This document shows positions 31,673 to 40,330 of a DNA stretch of 64,000 bases, piece after piece (the stretch's first letter is position 1; each line of letters begins with the position of its first letter). The position numbers and the translations under genes were made by a program. Under the pieces are notes generated by a model. That model searched no databases. It saw only the letters and a program-made list of their open reading frames with translations, and was not told the origin of the DNA. Source of the stretch: Microbulbifer sp. SAOS-129_SWC (GTDB lineage: Bacteria; Pseudomonadota; Gammaproteobacteria; Pseudomonadales; Cellvibrionaceae); the NCBI RefSeq assembly GCF_039696035.1, contig NZ_CP155567.1, positions 1,067,501-1,131,500 of the forward strand, read 5' to 3'.

Positions 31673-32200
31673 CTACTCCTGCTCGCCCGGCAGCGGCATT
31701 ACGTGGCCGCAGTTGTCGCACGTGCGGTTTTCCGCGGAGCTGAAGAAGCGGTCGAACACCGGCGGGAAGTCCTGCTCGATATTGCGCAGCTTGAAGAACT
31801 CCTCGTACAACAGGTGGTTGCATACGTCGCAGTACCACTGCAGACCGTCTTTCTCATTTTCTGTGCGCCGCCGCTCTATCACCAGGCCCACGGTATCGGC
31901 GAAGCGCTGCGGCGAATGCGGCACCCGCGGCGGCAGCAGGAATATTTCGCCCTCGCGAATGGGAATGTCGGCGACTTCGCCGTCCTGGATGGTCTTCAGC
32001 AACATATCCCCTTCCACCTGGTAGAAGAATTCCGGGCCCTCATCGACGTGGTAGTCCTTGCGCGAATTGGGGCCGCCCACCACCATGATGAAAAAGCCCT
32101 GTTCCTCGAACACCAGCTTGTTGCACACCGGTGGCTTGAGGTATTCGCGGTGATCCTCGATCCACTGGTGGAAATTGATCGGCGGCGTGAGTCTGTTCAT
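31673..32200 (-). CDS. 3-hydroxyanthranilate 3,4-dioxygenase
   Basis: 175 residues, cupin. Opens 3-hydroxyanthranilate to 2-amino-3-carboxymuconate semialdehyde using Fe(II) and O2. The iron site is in [19 protein letters not shown] and [12 protein letters not shown] (His, Glu, His). The C-terminal rubredoxin-like extension typical of bacterial enzymes has two CxxC pairs (WYCDVCN and TCDNCGH). It is equivalent to nbaC/haaO. Its product is unstable and feeds ACMSD, encoded next. Confidence 0.96.
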   Translation of the reverse strand: MNRLTPPINFHQWIEDHREYLKPPVCNKLVFEEQGFFIMVVGGPNSRKDYHVDEGPEFFYQVEGDMLLKTIQDGEVADIPIREGEIFLLPPRVPHSPQRFADTVGLVIERRRTENEKDGLQWYCDVCNHLLYEEFFKLRNIEQDFPPVFDRFFSSAENRTCDNCGHVMPLPGEQE

Positions 32201-32221
32201 GGTTGTCCTCCGCAGGTGCTC

Positions 32222-32635
32222 TCAAATGGTGGCGATGCATTTCAGCTCGATGGCGATGGGGGTGGGCAGCGACAGCACTTCCACCGTAGTTCTGCACGGC
32301 TGGTTGTCTTTGAAATACTCCGCGTAGAGGGCGTTGTAGGTGTGGAAGTCGTCTTTCATGTTGGTCAGGAACACGGTGACATCGACCAGCTGGTCCCAGC
32401 CGGAGCCGGCATCCTCGAGAATGGTACGAACGTTGTCGAAAACGGAGCGACACTGGGCCGCGATGTCGTAGCTCTCGATCTCGCCTGCGCTGTTCAGGAT
32501 CACGCCGGGAATCTCGCGGCTGCCGCGTACACGCGGGCCCACACCGGACAGAAACAGCAGGTTGCCCACCTTGCGTGCATGCGGGTAGCTGCCGACGGGT
32601 TCCGGGGCCTTGTTGGATTCGATGGGATTGCTCAT
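32222..32635 (-). CDS. 2-aminomuconate deaminase (RidA/YjgF family)
   Basis: 137 residues, a RidA-family fold. Segments are GSYPHARKVGNLLFLSGVGPR, QCRSVFDNVRTILEDAGS and VFLTNMKDDFHTYNALYAEYF. The C-terminal LPTPIAIELKCIATI lacks the canonical RidA catalytic Arg arrangement, in line with the specialised AmnD/NbaF group, which turns 2-aminomuconate into 4-oxalocrotonate. Placement between the dehydrogenase and dioxygenase genes supports that assignment. Confidence 0.88.
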   Translation of the reverse strand: MSNPIESNKAPEPVGSYPHARKVGNLLFLSGVGPRVRGSREIPGVILNSAGEIESYDIAAQCRSVFDNVRTILEDAGSGWDQLVDVTVFLTNMKDDFHTYNALYAEYFKDNQPCRTTVEVLSLPTPIAIELKCIATI

Positions 32636-32696
32636 TTATTGTTATCTCCAATCCGCATTTATCGTCTTTAATGCGCCTGCAGCGGCGCGTTGTCAA

Positions 32697-34163
32697 TTAG
32701 CCAAAGTCGATACAGACATTCTTCGGCTCGGTGAAAAACCGCAGCGCCTCCCAGCCGCCCTCGCGACCGACGCCGGAATTTTTCATCCCCCCGAACGGGG
32801 TGCGCAGGTCCCGCTGCAGCCAGCAGTTGACCCACACGATGCCGAAGTCCAGCCGGCCGGCGATACGGTGGCTGCGACTCAGGTTTTCCGACCACACGGA
32901 GGCAGCCAGGCCATAGCCGGTGCCGTTGGCCAGCTGCAGTGCTTGCTCTTCGCCCTCGAACGGCTGGATGGTGGCAACCGGGCCGAAGATCTCCTGCTGG
33001 TTGGTCTGGCTGTCGAGCGGCAGACCTTCGATCAGCGTGGGTTCGACAAAGAAACCACCGTTGCAGCGGCCATCCACTTGCCGTTGTTGTCCACCGCAGA
33101 GAATCTCGCCGCCCTCGGCTCTGGCGGTCTCGATCGCCCCCAGCACCTTGTGCATATGCGCTGCGGAAACCAGCGCGCCCTGGTCGACATCGGTGAGCGG
33201 GTCGCCGATGCGCAGCTGCGAGATCCGCTGCAGCAGCGCGGCCTTGAAATCGGCATAGATCGAGCGCTCTACATAGATGCGCGAACCGCACAGGCAGATC
33301 TGCCCCTGGTTGGCAAAGGCGGAGCGCAGTACGCCGTCCAGGGTCTTGTCCCAGTCGCAGTCGGCGAAGACCAGGGTTGGGTTCTTGCCGCCGAGTTCCA
33401 GTGACAGTTTCTTGAACTGCGGCGCCGCCTGCGCGGCGATACGGGCGCCGGTGGCGGTGCCGCCAGTAAAGGAAATGGCCTTGATGTCCGGATGCGTGAC
33501 GATGGCGTTACCGATGCCACTACCGCGGCCGTGCAGTATGTTCAGCACGCCGGCGGGCAGGCCGGCTTCGATGCAGGTTTCGGCGAGCAGGGCCGCGGTT
33601 TTCGGCGTGACTTCCGACGGCTTGGCGATCACGCAGTTGCCCGCCGCCAGCGCCGGGGCAATCTTCCAGGTGAACAGGTACAGGGGCAGGTTCCACGGCG
33701 AGATGCAGCCGACGATGCCCAGCGGTGCGCGCAGCGTGTAATTGATCGCGCGCTCGCCCATGGCGTGGGATTCCGATGCGAACTGGGTAATTGCGCGGGC
33801 GAAGAAGCGGAAGTTGTCCACAGCGCGGGGAATGTCCACTGCGCGTGCCAGTGCCAGCGGCTTGCCGTTGTCCTCGCACTCGGCCGCGGCAAATCGGTCC
33901 AGGTCGCGCTCGATCAGGTCGGCCACTTTTTCCAGGTGGCGCGCACGCGCGGCGATATCCATGGCGCGCCAGCCGGGCAGGGCACTTTGCGCGGCGGCAA
34001 CCGCTGCCTGCAGGTCCTCATCGGTGGAATCGACCAGCTGTGAATAAACCTGTCCGCTGGCCGGATTGACGTTGTCCAGCAGTGCCGCCCGCGCGCGCGG
34101 TGTCGCCAGTTCGCCGGCGATATAGTTGCGAATACAGGGTAGCGCGTTGTCCATTACAGGCAC
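32697..34163 (-). CDS. 2-aminomuconic 6-semialdehyde dehydrogenase (aldehyde dehydrogenase family)
   Basis: 488 residues. Catalytic Cys lies in GQICLCGSRIYVERS, the general-base Glu in SLELGGKNPTLVFADCD, and the NAD site at FTGGTATGARIA. The EDNGKPLALARAVDIPRAVDNFRFFA segment is that of hydroxymuconic/aminomuconic semialdehyde dehydrogenases. It oxidises the ACMSD product to 2-aminomuconate (NbaE/AmnC role). The start overlaps the SDR gene by 10 bp. Confidence 0.93.
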   Translation of the reverse strand: MPVMDNALPCIRNYIAGELATPRARAALLDNVNPASGQVYSQLVDSTDEDLQAAVAAAQSALPGWRAMDIAARARHLEKVADLIERDLDRFAAAECEDNGKPLALARAVDIPRAVDNFRFFARAITQFASESHAMGERAINYTLRAPLGIVGCISPWNLPLYLFTWKIAPALAAGNCVIAKPSEVTPKTAALLAETCIEAGLPAGVLNILHGRGSGIGNAIVTHPDIKAISFTGGTATGARIAAQAAPQFKKLSLELGGKNPTLVFADCDWDKTLDGVLRSAFANQGQICLCGSRIYVERSIYADFKAALLQRISQLRIGDPLTDVDQGALVSAAHMHKVLGAIETARAEGGEILCGGQQRQVDGRCNGGFFVEPTLIEGLPLDSQTNQQEIFGPVATIQPFEGEEQALQLANGTGYGLAASVWSENLSRSHRIAGRLDFGIVWVNCWLQRDLRTPFGGMKNSGVGREGGWEALRFFTEPKNVCIDFG

Positions 34164-34948
34164 CCGGTCCTGCCGCCATCCACCGGCAGGCTGACGCCGC
34201 TGATATAGGAGGCGGCCGGTGACGCGAGAAACGCGACCGCATTTGCCAGTTCACTGGCCTCGCCGAAGCGGCCCAGCGGAATCGTGCTCTTTTCCGCCGC
34301 CTCCACTTCCTCGCGCGACTTGCCCTGCTTTTTCATCTTGTTCTCGATGATGGCATCGAGGCGCACTGTCGCGGTGGCACCGGGCAACACATTGTTGACG
34401 GTGATATTGAACGGCCCCAGTTCATTCGCCAGCGTCTTGGCCCAGCTGGCCACGGCCCCGCGAATCGTGTTGGAGACGCCGAGTCCGCGCAGCGGCAGCT
34501 TCACGGAGGTGGAAATGATATTGATGATGCGGCCGTAGCCCGCCGCCTGCATGCCCGGCAGCAGTGCCTGCACCAAAGTCTGGTTGGAGACCAGGTGCAG
34601 GTTGAAGGCGTCGACAAATGCCTGCGGTTCTGCGGTATGGGCCGGGCCGGGGGCCGGGCCGCCGGTATTGTTGATCAGGATTTCACACGGGCCGGCCTCG
34701 GCCAGGTGGGCTTCGATGGCCGTGGCAACCTGGCCGGGATCGGAGAAGTCGGCCACCAGCACGCGGTGATCCTGGCCGGCGCTGCTGTGCAGGGCCTTTT
34801 TCACCGCTTCCAGTTTTTCGCGGTCGCGGGAAAACAACGTGATGGATGCGCCCAGTTGCGCCAGCTGTTCGGCGCAGGCCCGGCCGATACCCTGGCTGGA
34901 ACCGCATACCAGGGCCCGTTTGCCGGCAAGATTCAAATCCATGCTCAA
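34154..34948 (-). CDS. Atypical SDR family oxidoreductase within the kynurenine operon
   Basis: 264 residues. Rossmann motif CGSSQGIGRA and INNTGGPAPG are present, with SLPVDGGRTGCL at the C-terminus. The catalytic Ser is in IISTSVKLP. The YxxxK signature is missing: the aligned stretch reads GVSNTIRGAVASW, so Tyr is replaced by Ser and Lys by Arg. This SNxxR pattern marks a known SDR subgroup whose chemistry is not defined. It is squeezed between the ThDP enzyme (6 bp) and the dehydrogenase (overlap 10 bp), so it most likely works in the same pathway. The substrate is unknown. Confidence 0.85.
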   Translation of the reverse strand: MSMDLNLAGKRALVCGSSQGIGRACAEQLAQLGASITLFSRDREKLEAVKKALHSSAGQDHRVLVADFSDPGQVATAIEAHLAEAGPCEILINNTGGPAPGPAHTAEPQAFVDAFNLHLVSNQTLVQALLPGMQAAGYGRIINIISTSVKLPLRGLGVSNTIRGAVASWAKTLANELGPFNITVNNVLPGATATVRLDAIIENKMKKQGKSREEVEAAEKSTIPLGRFGEASELANAVAFLASPAASYISGVSLPVDGGRTGCL

Positions 34949-34954
34949 CTCCTG

Positions 34955-36610
34955 TTACAGATCCGATAATTTCAGGTTGGGGGTCAGCGCATCTAGCGGC
35001 AGCATCAGTTCCAGCAGCGCCGGTTTGTCGCTTGCCATGGCCGCGGTGAAGGCCGGGAAAAATTCCTCGGTGGTGGCAACCGCCTGTGCGTGAAAACCAT
35101 AGGCCCGCGCCAGCGCGGTGAAATCGGGGTTGCGCAGCTCGGTGCCGCTGATGCGGCCGGGATAGTTGCGCTCCTGGTGCATGCGGATGGTGCCGAGGCT
35201 GCCGTTGTTGACGACGATTACCAGAATATTGGCGCCGTAGTGGCTGGCGGTGGCGAGTTCCTGCACGGTCATCTGCAGGCAGCCGTCGCCGGCAAAACAG
35301 ATCACCGGCCGGTGCGGGTAGCGCAGCTTGGCGGCGATGGCCGCGGGCAGGCCGTAGCCCATGGAGCCGCTGATCGGCGCCAGCTGGGTGCCGGGCCGGC
35401 GGAAGCGGAAGAAGCGGTGTACCCAGATGCTGTAGTTGCCGGCGCCATTGCACAGGATCGCATCGTCCGGCAGCTGCTCGCGCAGCCAGGTGACGATATT
35501 GCCGTACTGCAGGTTGCCGGGAATCTCTGCGGGCGTGGTCCACTGCAGGTAGTCACCGCGCGCGGCTTCGAGCCACGCCGCGCGCTCGGTGGGAACTTGC
35601 CCCGCATCGCCGTGCAGCATTGCCGCGAGCAGGTTTGCCATCGAGCTGTTGATCGCAAGGCTGGCCGGTACCCGCGCCAGCTCCTCCGCCGACGGGTGTA
35701 CGTAGACGATCTGCTGGCGGTCGCCGGGCTTCAGGATGCTGTAGCCCTGGGTGACGATCTCGCTGAAGCGCCCGCCGAGGGCAATGACCAGGTCGGCGGC
35801 CTTGATACGTGCGCGCAGCGCCGGGTTGATGCCGAGGCCGACGTCGCCGATATAGTGCGGGCTGTCGTTGTCGCAAATATCCTGGCAGCGGAAGGCGGCG
35901 GCCACCGGCAGCTGCTCGCGCTCGCACCAGTGCCGCAGCAGGTCAGCGGCGCCGGTCCAGGGCGCTTCGCCGCACAGCAGCAGCGGTTTGCAGCTGGCGG
36001 CGAGTCGCTGGCGCAGGGCGGAGATGTCGGTGGGCGCGGGGGCCGGGGAAGCGGGGGACCTTGCCGGGGCGGGGGCGGTGGTGGCCGTTTCCCGCAGCAT
36101 GTCCTCGGGCAGGGCCAGCACCACCGGGCCGGGGCGGCCGCCAACGGCAACGGCGAAGGCGCGCTGCACGTATTCCGGTATGCGCTCGGCGCTGTCGATC
36201 TGCGCGACCCACTTGGCCATCTGGCCGAACATGCGACGGTAGTCGATCTCCTGGAAGGCCTCGCGGTCCTGGGTGTCGCGCGCTACCTGGCCGATAAACA
36301 GCACCAGTGGGATTGAGCCCTGATAGGCCAGGTGCACGCCGGCGCTGGCATTGGTGGCGCCGGGGCCACGGGTGACGAAGCAGACGCCGGGGGAGCCGCG
36401 GAGCTTGCCGTCGGCGGCGGCCATCATCGCCGCGCCGCCCTCCTGGCGACAGGTGACTAACTGGATTTCCGCGGCATCGAACAGGGCGTCGAGCACCGGC
36501 AGGTAACTCTCCCCGGGTACGCAGAAAACGCGATCCACTTCCTGGGCCTGCAAACACCGGACGACGATCTGCCCTCCACTGGCAGAGCGCTCGTTCTGAA
36601 TCTCGGTCAT
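34955..36610 (-). CDS. Thiamine diphosphate-dependent enzyme (acetolactate synthase-like family)
   Basis: 551 residues with the three-domain layout of the POX/ALS family. The catalytic Glu is E57 (TCRQEGGAAMMAA). The N-terminal PYR domain has RGPGATNASAGVHLAYQGS. The ThDP/Mg2+ motif is GDGCLQMTVQELATASHYGA followed by NNGSLG. There is no ilvN next to it. It is the first gene of the nine-gene catabolic cluster, so a 2-oxo acid decarboxylase or carboligase acting on a kynurenine-derived 2-oxo acid is more likely than acetolactate synthesis (inference). ATG 36610 has an AT-rich leader with no SD. Confidence 0.85.
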   Translation of the reverse strand: MTEIQNERSASGGQIVVRCLQAQEVDRVFCVPGESYLPVLDALFDAAEIQLVTCRQEGGAAMMAAADGKLRGSPGVCFVTRGPGATNASAGVHLAYQGSIPLVLFIGQVARDTQDREAFQEIDYRRMFGQMAKWVAQIDSAERIPEYVQRAFAVAVGGRPGPVVLALPEDMLRETATTAPAPARSPASPAPAPTDISALRQRLAASCKPLLLCGEAPWTGAADLLRHWCEREQLPVAAAFRCQDICDNDSPHYIGDVGLGINPALRARIKAADLVIALGGRFSEIVTQGYSILKPGDRQQIVYVHPSAEELARVPASLAINSSMANLLAAMLHGDAGQVPTERAAWLEAARGDYLQWTTPAEIPGNLQYGNIVTWLREQLPDDAILCNGAGNYSIWVHRFFRFRRPGTQLAPISGSMGYGLPAAIAAKLRYPHRPVICFAGDGCLQMTVQELATASHYGANILVIVVNNGSLGTIRMHQERNYPGRISGTELRNPDFTALARAYGFHAQAVATTEEFFPAFTAAMASDKPALLELMLPLDALTPNLKLSDL

Positions 36611-36941
36611 GTAATTATTTTTATAGTAAGTTTGCTTGGACTATACCCATTAGCGGATAGGGATACCACAGAGTCACCTTTTGCTTCTCTGCGGCGGCGC
36701 ACAATTTGCAATTCGCTGCTGGAAATAAGCGGGCCGTCGGGATTTTCTGCTAGCCTGTCACCTCGATATAGCCGCCAGCGTCTGACCGGTGCCAAGGTGA
36801 CCGATAAGTACGGATAGGTTACTATCCGCCCTTAACAAAATTAGCGCGCCATGGATTGAGCCCGTAAGAGCAGAGTAGGGAGACGACAAATTCGATCGTT
36901 GCACAGGGATGGCCGAAGAGGCCTTAAGGTAGTCAATAAGA
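36611..36941. other. Divergent regulatory region between the kynurenine operon and the retropepsin cluster
   Basis: This 331 bp gap must hold both promoters. On the minus strand TATAGT (36645-36640) is a candidate -10 for the operon; it falls in an imperfect dyad, CTATACCCATTAGCGGATAG (36641-36660). The octamer GCGGATAG recurs: at 36653-36660, as CGGATAG at 36811-36817 and inverted at 36822-36829, the last two forming a 7 bp hairpin. No regulator gene is adjacent. Confidence 0.4.
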
Positions 36942-37631
36942 ATGCGGATTTTTCCCCTTTTAGGGCTGATGCTGGCGTTGCAGGGACTGGTCGGCTGCGG
37001 GTCGATGCAGTACCCCTGGCAAAAGGCGCCGACAGCGGTAGAGCCTGCGCAGCAGAGTGCGCCCGAGACAGCCGCTGAGCCCGAGCACTGTCCGGAACCC
37101 GAGAAAGTGGTGTGCGCCGAGCCGGAAGTCAAAGTGGTCGAGCGCGTGATCGAACGCCACTACGAAAATGTGGTCGAAGTGCCGGTAGCGAAAGACAAGC
37201 TGGTGCTCGGCAGTGTGGAAACCTTTTCCGTTGAGCCCGGTGGCGTTTTTCTGGAATCCCTGATCGACACCGGATCGCCCACTTCCTCCCTCAGCGTTCA
37301 GGAGCTGACGCCCTTCGAGCGGGACGGCAAGGACTGGGTGCGCTTTAAGCTGGCACCGCCGAAATCGGACGCGGAGCCGGTGACCGTCGAACTGCCGGTC
37401 AAGCGCTATGTAAAAGTGGTGCGTCCGGGGTTCGACTCGCAGCGGCGCCCGGTGGTGAATATGAGCCTGACCGTGGGTGAAGTGACCCATATGGTGGAGG
37501 TCAACCTGACCGAGCGCACCGGGCTCGATTACCTGCTGTTGGTGGGACGCAACTTCCTTAAGGATGCCGCGGTGGTGGACGTCTCCCGGCGCAAAGTTCA
37601 GGGGCTCCCCAAGCTGCCGGATACCAAATAA
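36942..37631 (+). CDS. Retropepsin-like ATP-dependent zinc protease family lipoprotein
   Basis: 229 residues. Lipobox GLVGCG gives a lipidated Cys near residue 19, followed by a Pro/Glu-rich linker with several Cys (HCPEPEKVVCAEPE). The C-terminal domain shows the aspartyl-protease DTG motif in LIDTGSPTSSLS and LLVGRNFLKDAAVVDVSR, typical of the RimK-associated 'Zn protease' (retropepsin) family. In the known gene association it is encoded with a transglutaminase-like 7TM protein and an ATP-grasp ligase, as here. Confidence 0.88.
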   Translation: MRIFPLLGLMLALQGLVGCGSMQYPWQKAPTAVEPAQQSAPETAAEPEHCPEPEKVVCAEPEVKVVERVIERHYENVVEVPVAKDKLVLGSVETFSVEPGGVFLESLIDTGSPTSSLSVQELTPFERDGKDWVRFKLAPPKSDAEPVTVELPVKRYVKVVRPGFDSQRRPVVNMSLTVGEVTHMVEVNLTERTGLDYLLLVGRNFLKDAAVVDVSRRKVQGLPKLPDTK

Positions 37632-37646
37632 TCGATAATGATCGAA

Positions 37647-37666
37647 GCAGCGGCCGGGGCCGCTGC
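37647..37666. other. Perfect hairpin in the gap between two cluster genes
   Basis: GCAGCGGCC (37647-37655) and GGCCGCTGC (37658-37666) form a 9 bp stem with a 2 nt loop in the 58 bp gap. There is no T-run. It could stabilise the upstream mRNA or reduce read-through. Confidence 0.4.
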
Positions 37667-37689
37667 CTCTGCTATATGGGGAATGGCGA

Positions 37690-39222
37690 ATGTCGCCGCG
37701 CGCTCAGGTTTATATTCTCGCCGCTCTGCTCGCCGCAATGGGTATCGGCCTCACGATCTACAAGAATCGCGCTCTCGGCTTCCCGCTGTTGCCGGGAGAG
37801 TACCGTACCGTCTGGACCATCGAGGCCAAGGTGCGTTTCACCGCGGACGGCGGTCCGGTCAAGGCGGCGCTGACACTGCCGCGGGCACAGCGCAACATGG
37901 AGGTGCTGAACGAGAGCTTCAGCTCCTCCGGCTACGGTTTCAATGTTATCCGCGATAACGACGAGTACCGTGCCGTGTGGTCGCGCCGCGCCGCCAGTGG
38001 TACCCAGACACTGTTCTACCAGCTGGATGTGCACCAGACGCCGGGGGCGGCGCTGGAGCAGCCACTGGAACTCAGTACCACCGTGAAAAAACCTTTCCTC
38101 GGCGCCCGCGAGCAGGAAGCCGTGCGCCAGGCCATCAACTCTCTGGTAGCCGCCGCGCGGGAGCGCTCCTCCGATACCCGTACCTTTACCACCCAGCTGC
38201 TCTCGGCGCTGGGTGACAAGCGCAACCAGGACCGCAACCTGATCTTCGGTTATTACAAGGATCGCCCGCTGGTGGATGTCGCTCTGGTGGTGCTGGCCGA
38301 GGCCGATATCCCCGCGCACCGCATTCGCGGCCTCTACCTGGAGGAGGGCCGCCGTCGACTCGATCCCGAGGACCTGCTCGAGGTTTACGATGGCGACCGC
38401 TGGGTGGTGTTCGAGCCCCACAGCGGCTCCCCCGGCGTGCCGAAGAATTTCTTTATCTGGCAGCGCGGCGGCAAGAGCCTGCTGGATGTGGAGGGCGGCC
38501 GCAATTCGCAGGTGACCTTCTCCGTGATCTCCAACGATGTCCCGGCCCGCGATGTGTCGATGATGAGCACCAGCCAGGAGAAAGAGGCGCTGGTGGATTT
38601 CTCCATCTACAGCCTGCCGATCGAGCAACAGAGTATCTTCAAGCTGATCCTGCTGGTGCCGGTGGGGGCACTGGTGGTGGTATTACTGCGCGTGTTTGTT
38701 GGCCTGCGCACGTCCGGCACCTTTATGCCGGTGCTGCTGGCGATCGCCTTTATCGAGACGCGCCTGCTCACGGGCCTGAGTATCTTTATCCTCATCCTGG
38801 TGCTGGGCCTGTGGGTACGCTTTAACCTGAGCCGGCTCAATCTGTTGCTGGTGTCGAGGATCGCCGCGGTGGTGGTGACGGTGGTGATACTGATGGGGGT
38901 CATCAGTGTGGTCAGCTATAAGCTCGGGATCGAGCAGGCGCTGACGGTCACCTTCTTCCCGATGATCATTCTGGCCTGGACCATCGAGCGCATGTCCATC
39001 GTATGGGAGGAGGACGGCCCCTACGAGGTGGTGGTGCAGGCAGGTGGCAGCCTGCTGGTCGCGGTGCTTGCCTGGTGGGCGATGACCAACCGCTATATCG
39101 AGCACTGGACCTTCAATTTCCCCGAGCTGCTGCTGGTGCTGCTGGCGTTGATCCTGGTGGTGGGTAATTACACCGGTTACCGGCTCGGCGAGCTGATGCG
39201 CTTCCGCCAGCTGGTCAAGTAG
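37690..39222 (+). CDS. Inactive transglutaminase-like protein fused to seven transmembrane helices
   Basis: 510 residues. One TM helix at residues 6-22, a periplasmic transglutaminase-like domain (about 40-310: RNLIFGYYKDRPLVDVALVVLAEADIPAHRI and LEVYDGDRWVVFEPHSGSPG), then about seven helices from residue 320 (KLILLVPVGALVVVLLRVFV onward). The canonical Cys of active transglutaminases is not seen, matching the family name. It is the middle gene of the retropepsin/transglutaminase/ATP-grasp cluster; similar clusters were linked to osmotic tolerance in pseudomonads as I recall. Intergenic spacing is 58 bp upstream and 17 bp downstream. Confidence 0.85.
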   Translation: MSPRAQVYILAALLAAMGIGLTIYKNRALGFPLLPGEYRTVWTIEAKVRFTADGGPVKAALTLPRAQRNMEVLNESFSSSGYGFNVIRDNDEYRAVWSRRAASGTQTLFYQLDVHQTPGAALEQPLELSTTVKKPFLGAREQEAVRQAINSLVAAARERSSDTRTFTTQLLSALGDKRNQDRNLIFGYYKDRPLVDVALVVLAEADIPAHRIRGLYLEEGRRRLDPEDLLEVYDGDRWVVFEPHSGSPGVPKNFFIWQRGGKSLLDVEGGRNSQVTFSVISNDVPARDVSMMSTSQEKEALVDFSIYSLPIEQQSIFKLILLVPVGALVVVLLRVFVGLRTSGTFMPVLLAIAFIETRLLTGLSIFILILVLGLWVRFNLSRLNLLLVSRIAAVVVTVVILMGVISVVSYKLGIEQALTVTFFPMIILAWTIERMSIVWEEDGPYEVVVQAGGSLLVAVLAWWAMTNRYIEHWTFNFPELLLVLLALILVVGNYTGYRLGELMRFRQLVK

Positions 39223-39239
39223 CCGGGACGGGCCACCAG

Positions 39240-40244
39240 ATGAACGGTTTTTCCCTGGAAAAGATACTCGCCAAGGTGCGCGGCGGCCTGGTGTCGCCGA
39301 TGGCGCTGCGGCGCCGGGGCGTGCTGGGCATGAACGCGCGCAACGTCAATTATATCGCCCGCTACAACGACCGCGACAAGTACCCGATCGTCGACGACAA
39401 ACTCAATACCAAGCGCGCGGCCAAGCGCGTGGGCATCGCGGTGCCGGAGCTGATTGTCGCCTTCGAGAGCCAGCCCAGCCGCCGCCGCGTGATGGAGGTG
39501 ATCGAGCCGCTGTGGCAGTTCGTGATCAAGCCGGCGCGGGGCTCTGGCGGCAAGGGTATTCTGGTGATCGTCGGCCGCAACGGCGACAAGTACCTGAAGC
39601 CCTCCGGCGCCGAGGTTACGGCAATGGATATCCTGCGCCACGTCAGCAATATCCACAGCGGCCTCTACAGTCTCGGCGGCAAGCCCGACCGGGTGATGAT
39701 CGAGGCGCTGGTGGATTTTGATCCGGTGTTCGACAACTACTCCTTCGAGGGGGTGCCGGATATCCGCGTGATCGTGTTCCGCGGTTTCCCGGTCATGGCC
39801 ATGTTGCGCTGTTCCACCCACGCCTCCGATGGCAAGGCCAACCTGCACCAGGGTGCCGTGGGCGTGGGGCTCGACCTGGCCAGTGGCAGAAGCTGTTTTG
39901 CGGTGCAAAGCGGCCTGCGCGTCAGTCGCCATCCGGACACGGAAATACCATTCGACAAGCTCCAGGTGCCCGACTGGCGCGAGCTGCTGCGCCTGGCGGC
40001 GAGCTGTTACGAAATGACCGGGCTCGGTTATCTCGGTTGCGATATCGTGCTCGACCGCAGGCGCGGCCCGCTGCTGCTCGAGGCCAACGCGCGCCCGGGC
40101 CTGGCAATCCAGATTGCCAATGGCATCGGCCTGCGCACGCGCCTGCGGCCAATCGAGAAAATGGATATCGAGCAGCTGGAGAGAAATGTGGAAGAGCGGG
40201 TGAACTACTCGATGCAGCATTTTGCTGCGGGAGAGCCGGTATAG
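39240..40244 (+). CDS. Alpha-L-glutamate ligase-like protein (RimK-type ATP-grasp)
   Basis: 334 residues. ATP-grasp features: FVIKPARGSGGKGILVIVGR (ATP lid), DPVFDNYSFEGVPDIRVIVF, GYLGCDIVLDRRRGPLLLEANARPGLAIQIAN (Mg2+ and ATP binding, with E and N). RimK relatives form amide bonds between amino acids and acceptor carboxylates. Together with the two upstream membrane/periplasmic genes it forms a predicted peptide-modification system with unknown product. Confidence 0.9.
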   Translation: MNGFSLEKILAKVRGGLVSPMALRRRGVLGMNARNVNYIARYNDRDKYPIVDDKLNTKRAAKRVGIAVPELIVAFESQPSRRRVMEVIEPLWQFVIKPARGSGGKGILVIVGRNGDKYLKPSGAEVTAMDILRHVSNIHSGLYSLGGKPDRVMIEALVDFDPVFDNYSFEGVPDIRVIVFRGFPVMAMLRCSTHASDGKANLHQGAVGVGLDLASGRSCFAVQSGLRVSRHPDTEIPFDKLQVPDWRELLRLAASCYEMTGLGYLGCDIVLDRRRGPLLLEANARPGLAIQIANGIGLRTRLRPIEKMDIEQLERNVEERVNYSMQHFAAGEPV

Positions 40245-40281
40245 CAGCGGGGTCGCACCGGAAATGTTTCAGAGCGCGCAC

Positions 40282-40313
40282 AAAAAAGGCGAGCCAGTTG
40301 GCTCGCCTTTTTT
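40282..40313. terminator. Bidirectional intrinsic terminator
   Basis: A 14 bp stem (40282-40295 with 40300-40313), with A6 on the left and T6 on the right, lies between the converging ATP-grasp and desaturase genes. Confidence 0.9.
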
Positions 40314-40330
40314 GTGTTCGAAGATCGAAA

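Noticed and set aside
34955-36610. ilvB acetolactate synthase large subunit
   Set aside because: No ilvN partner and a catabolic context; the family match is only at the ThDP-fold level.
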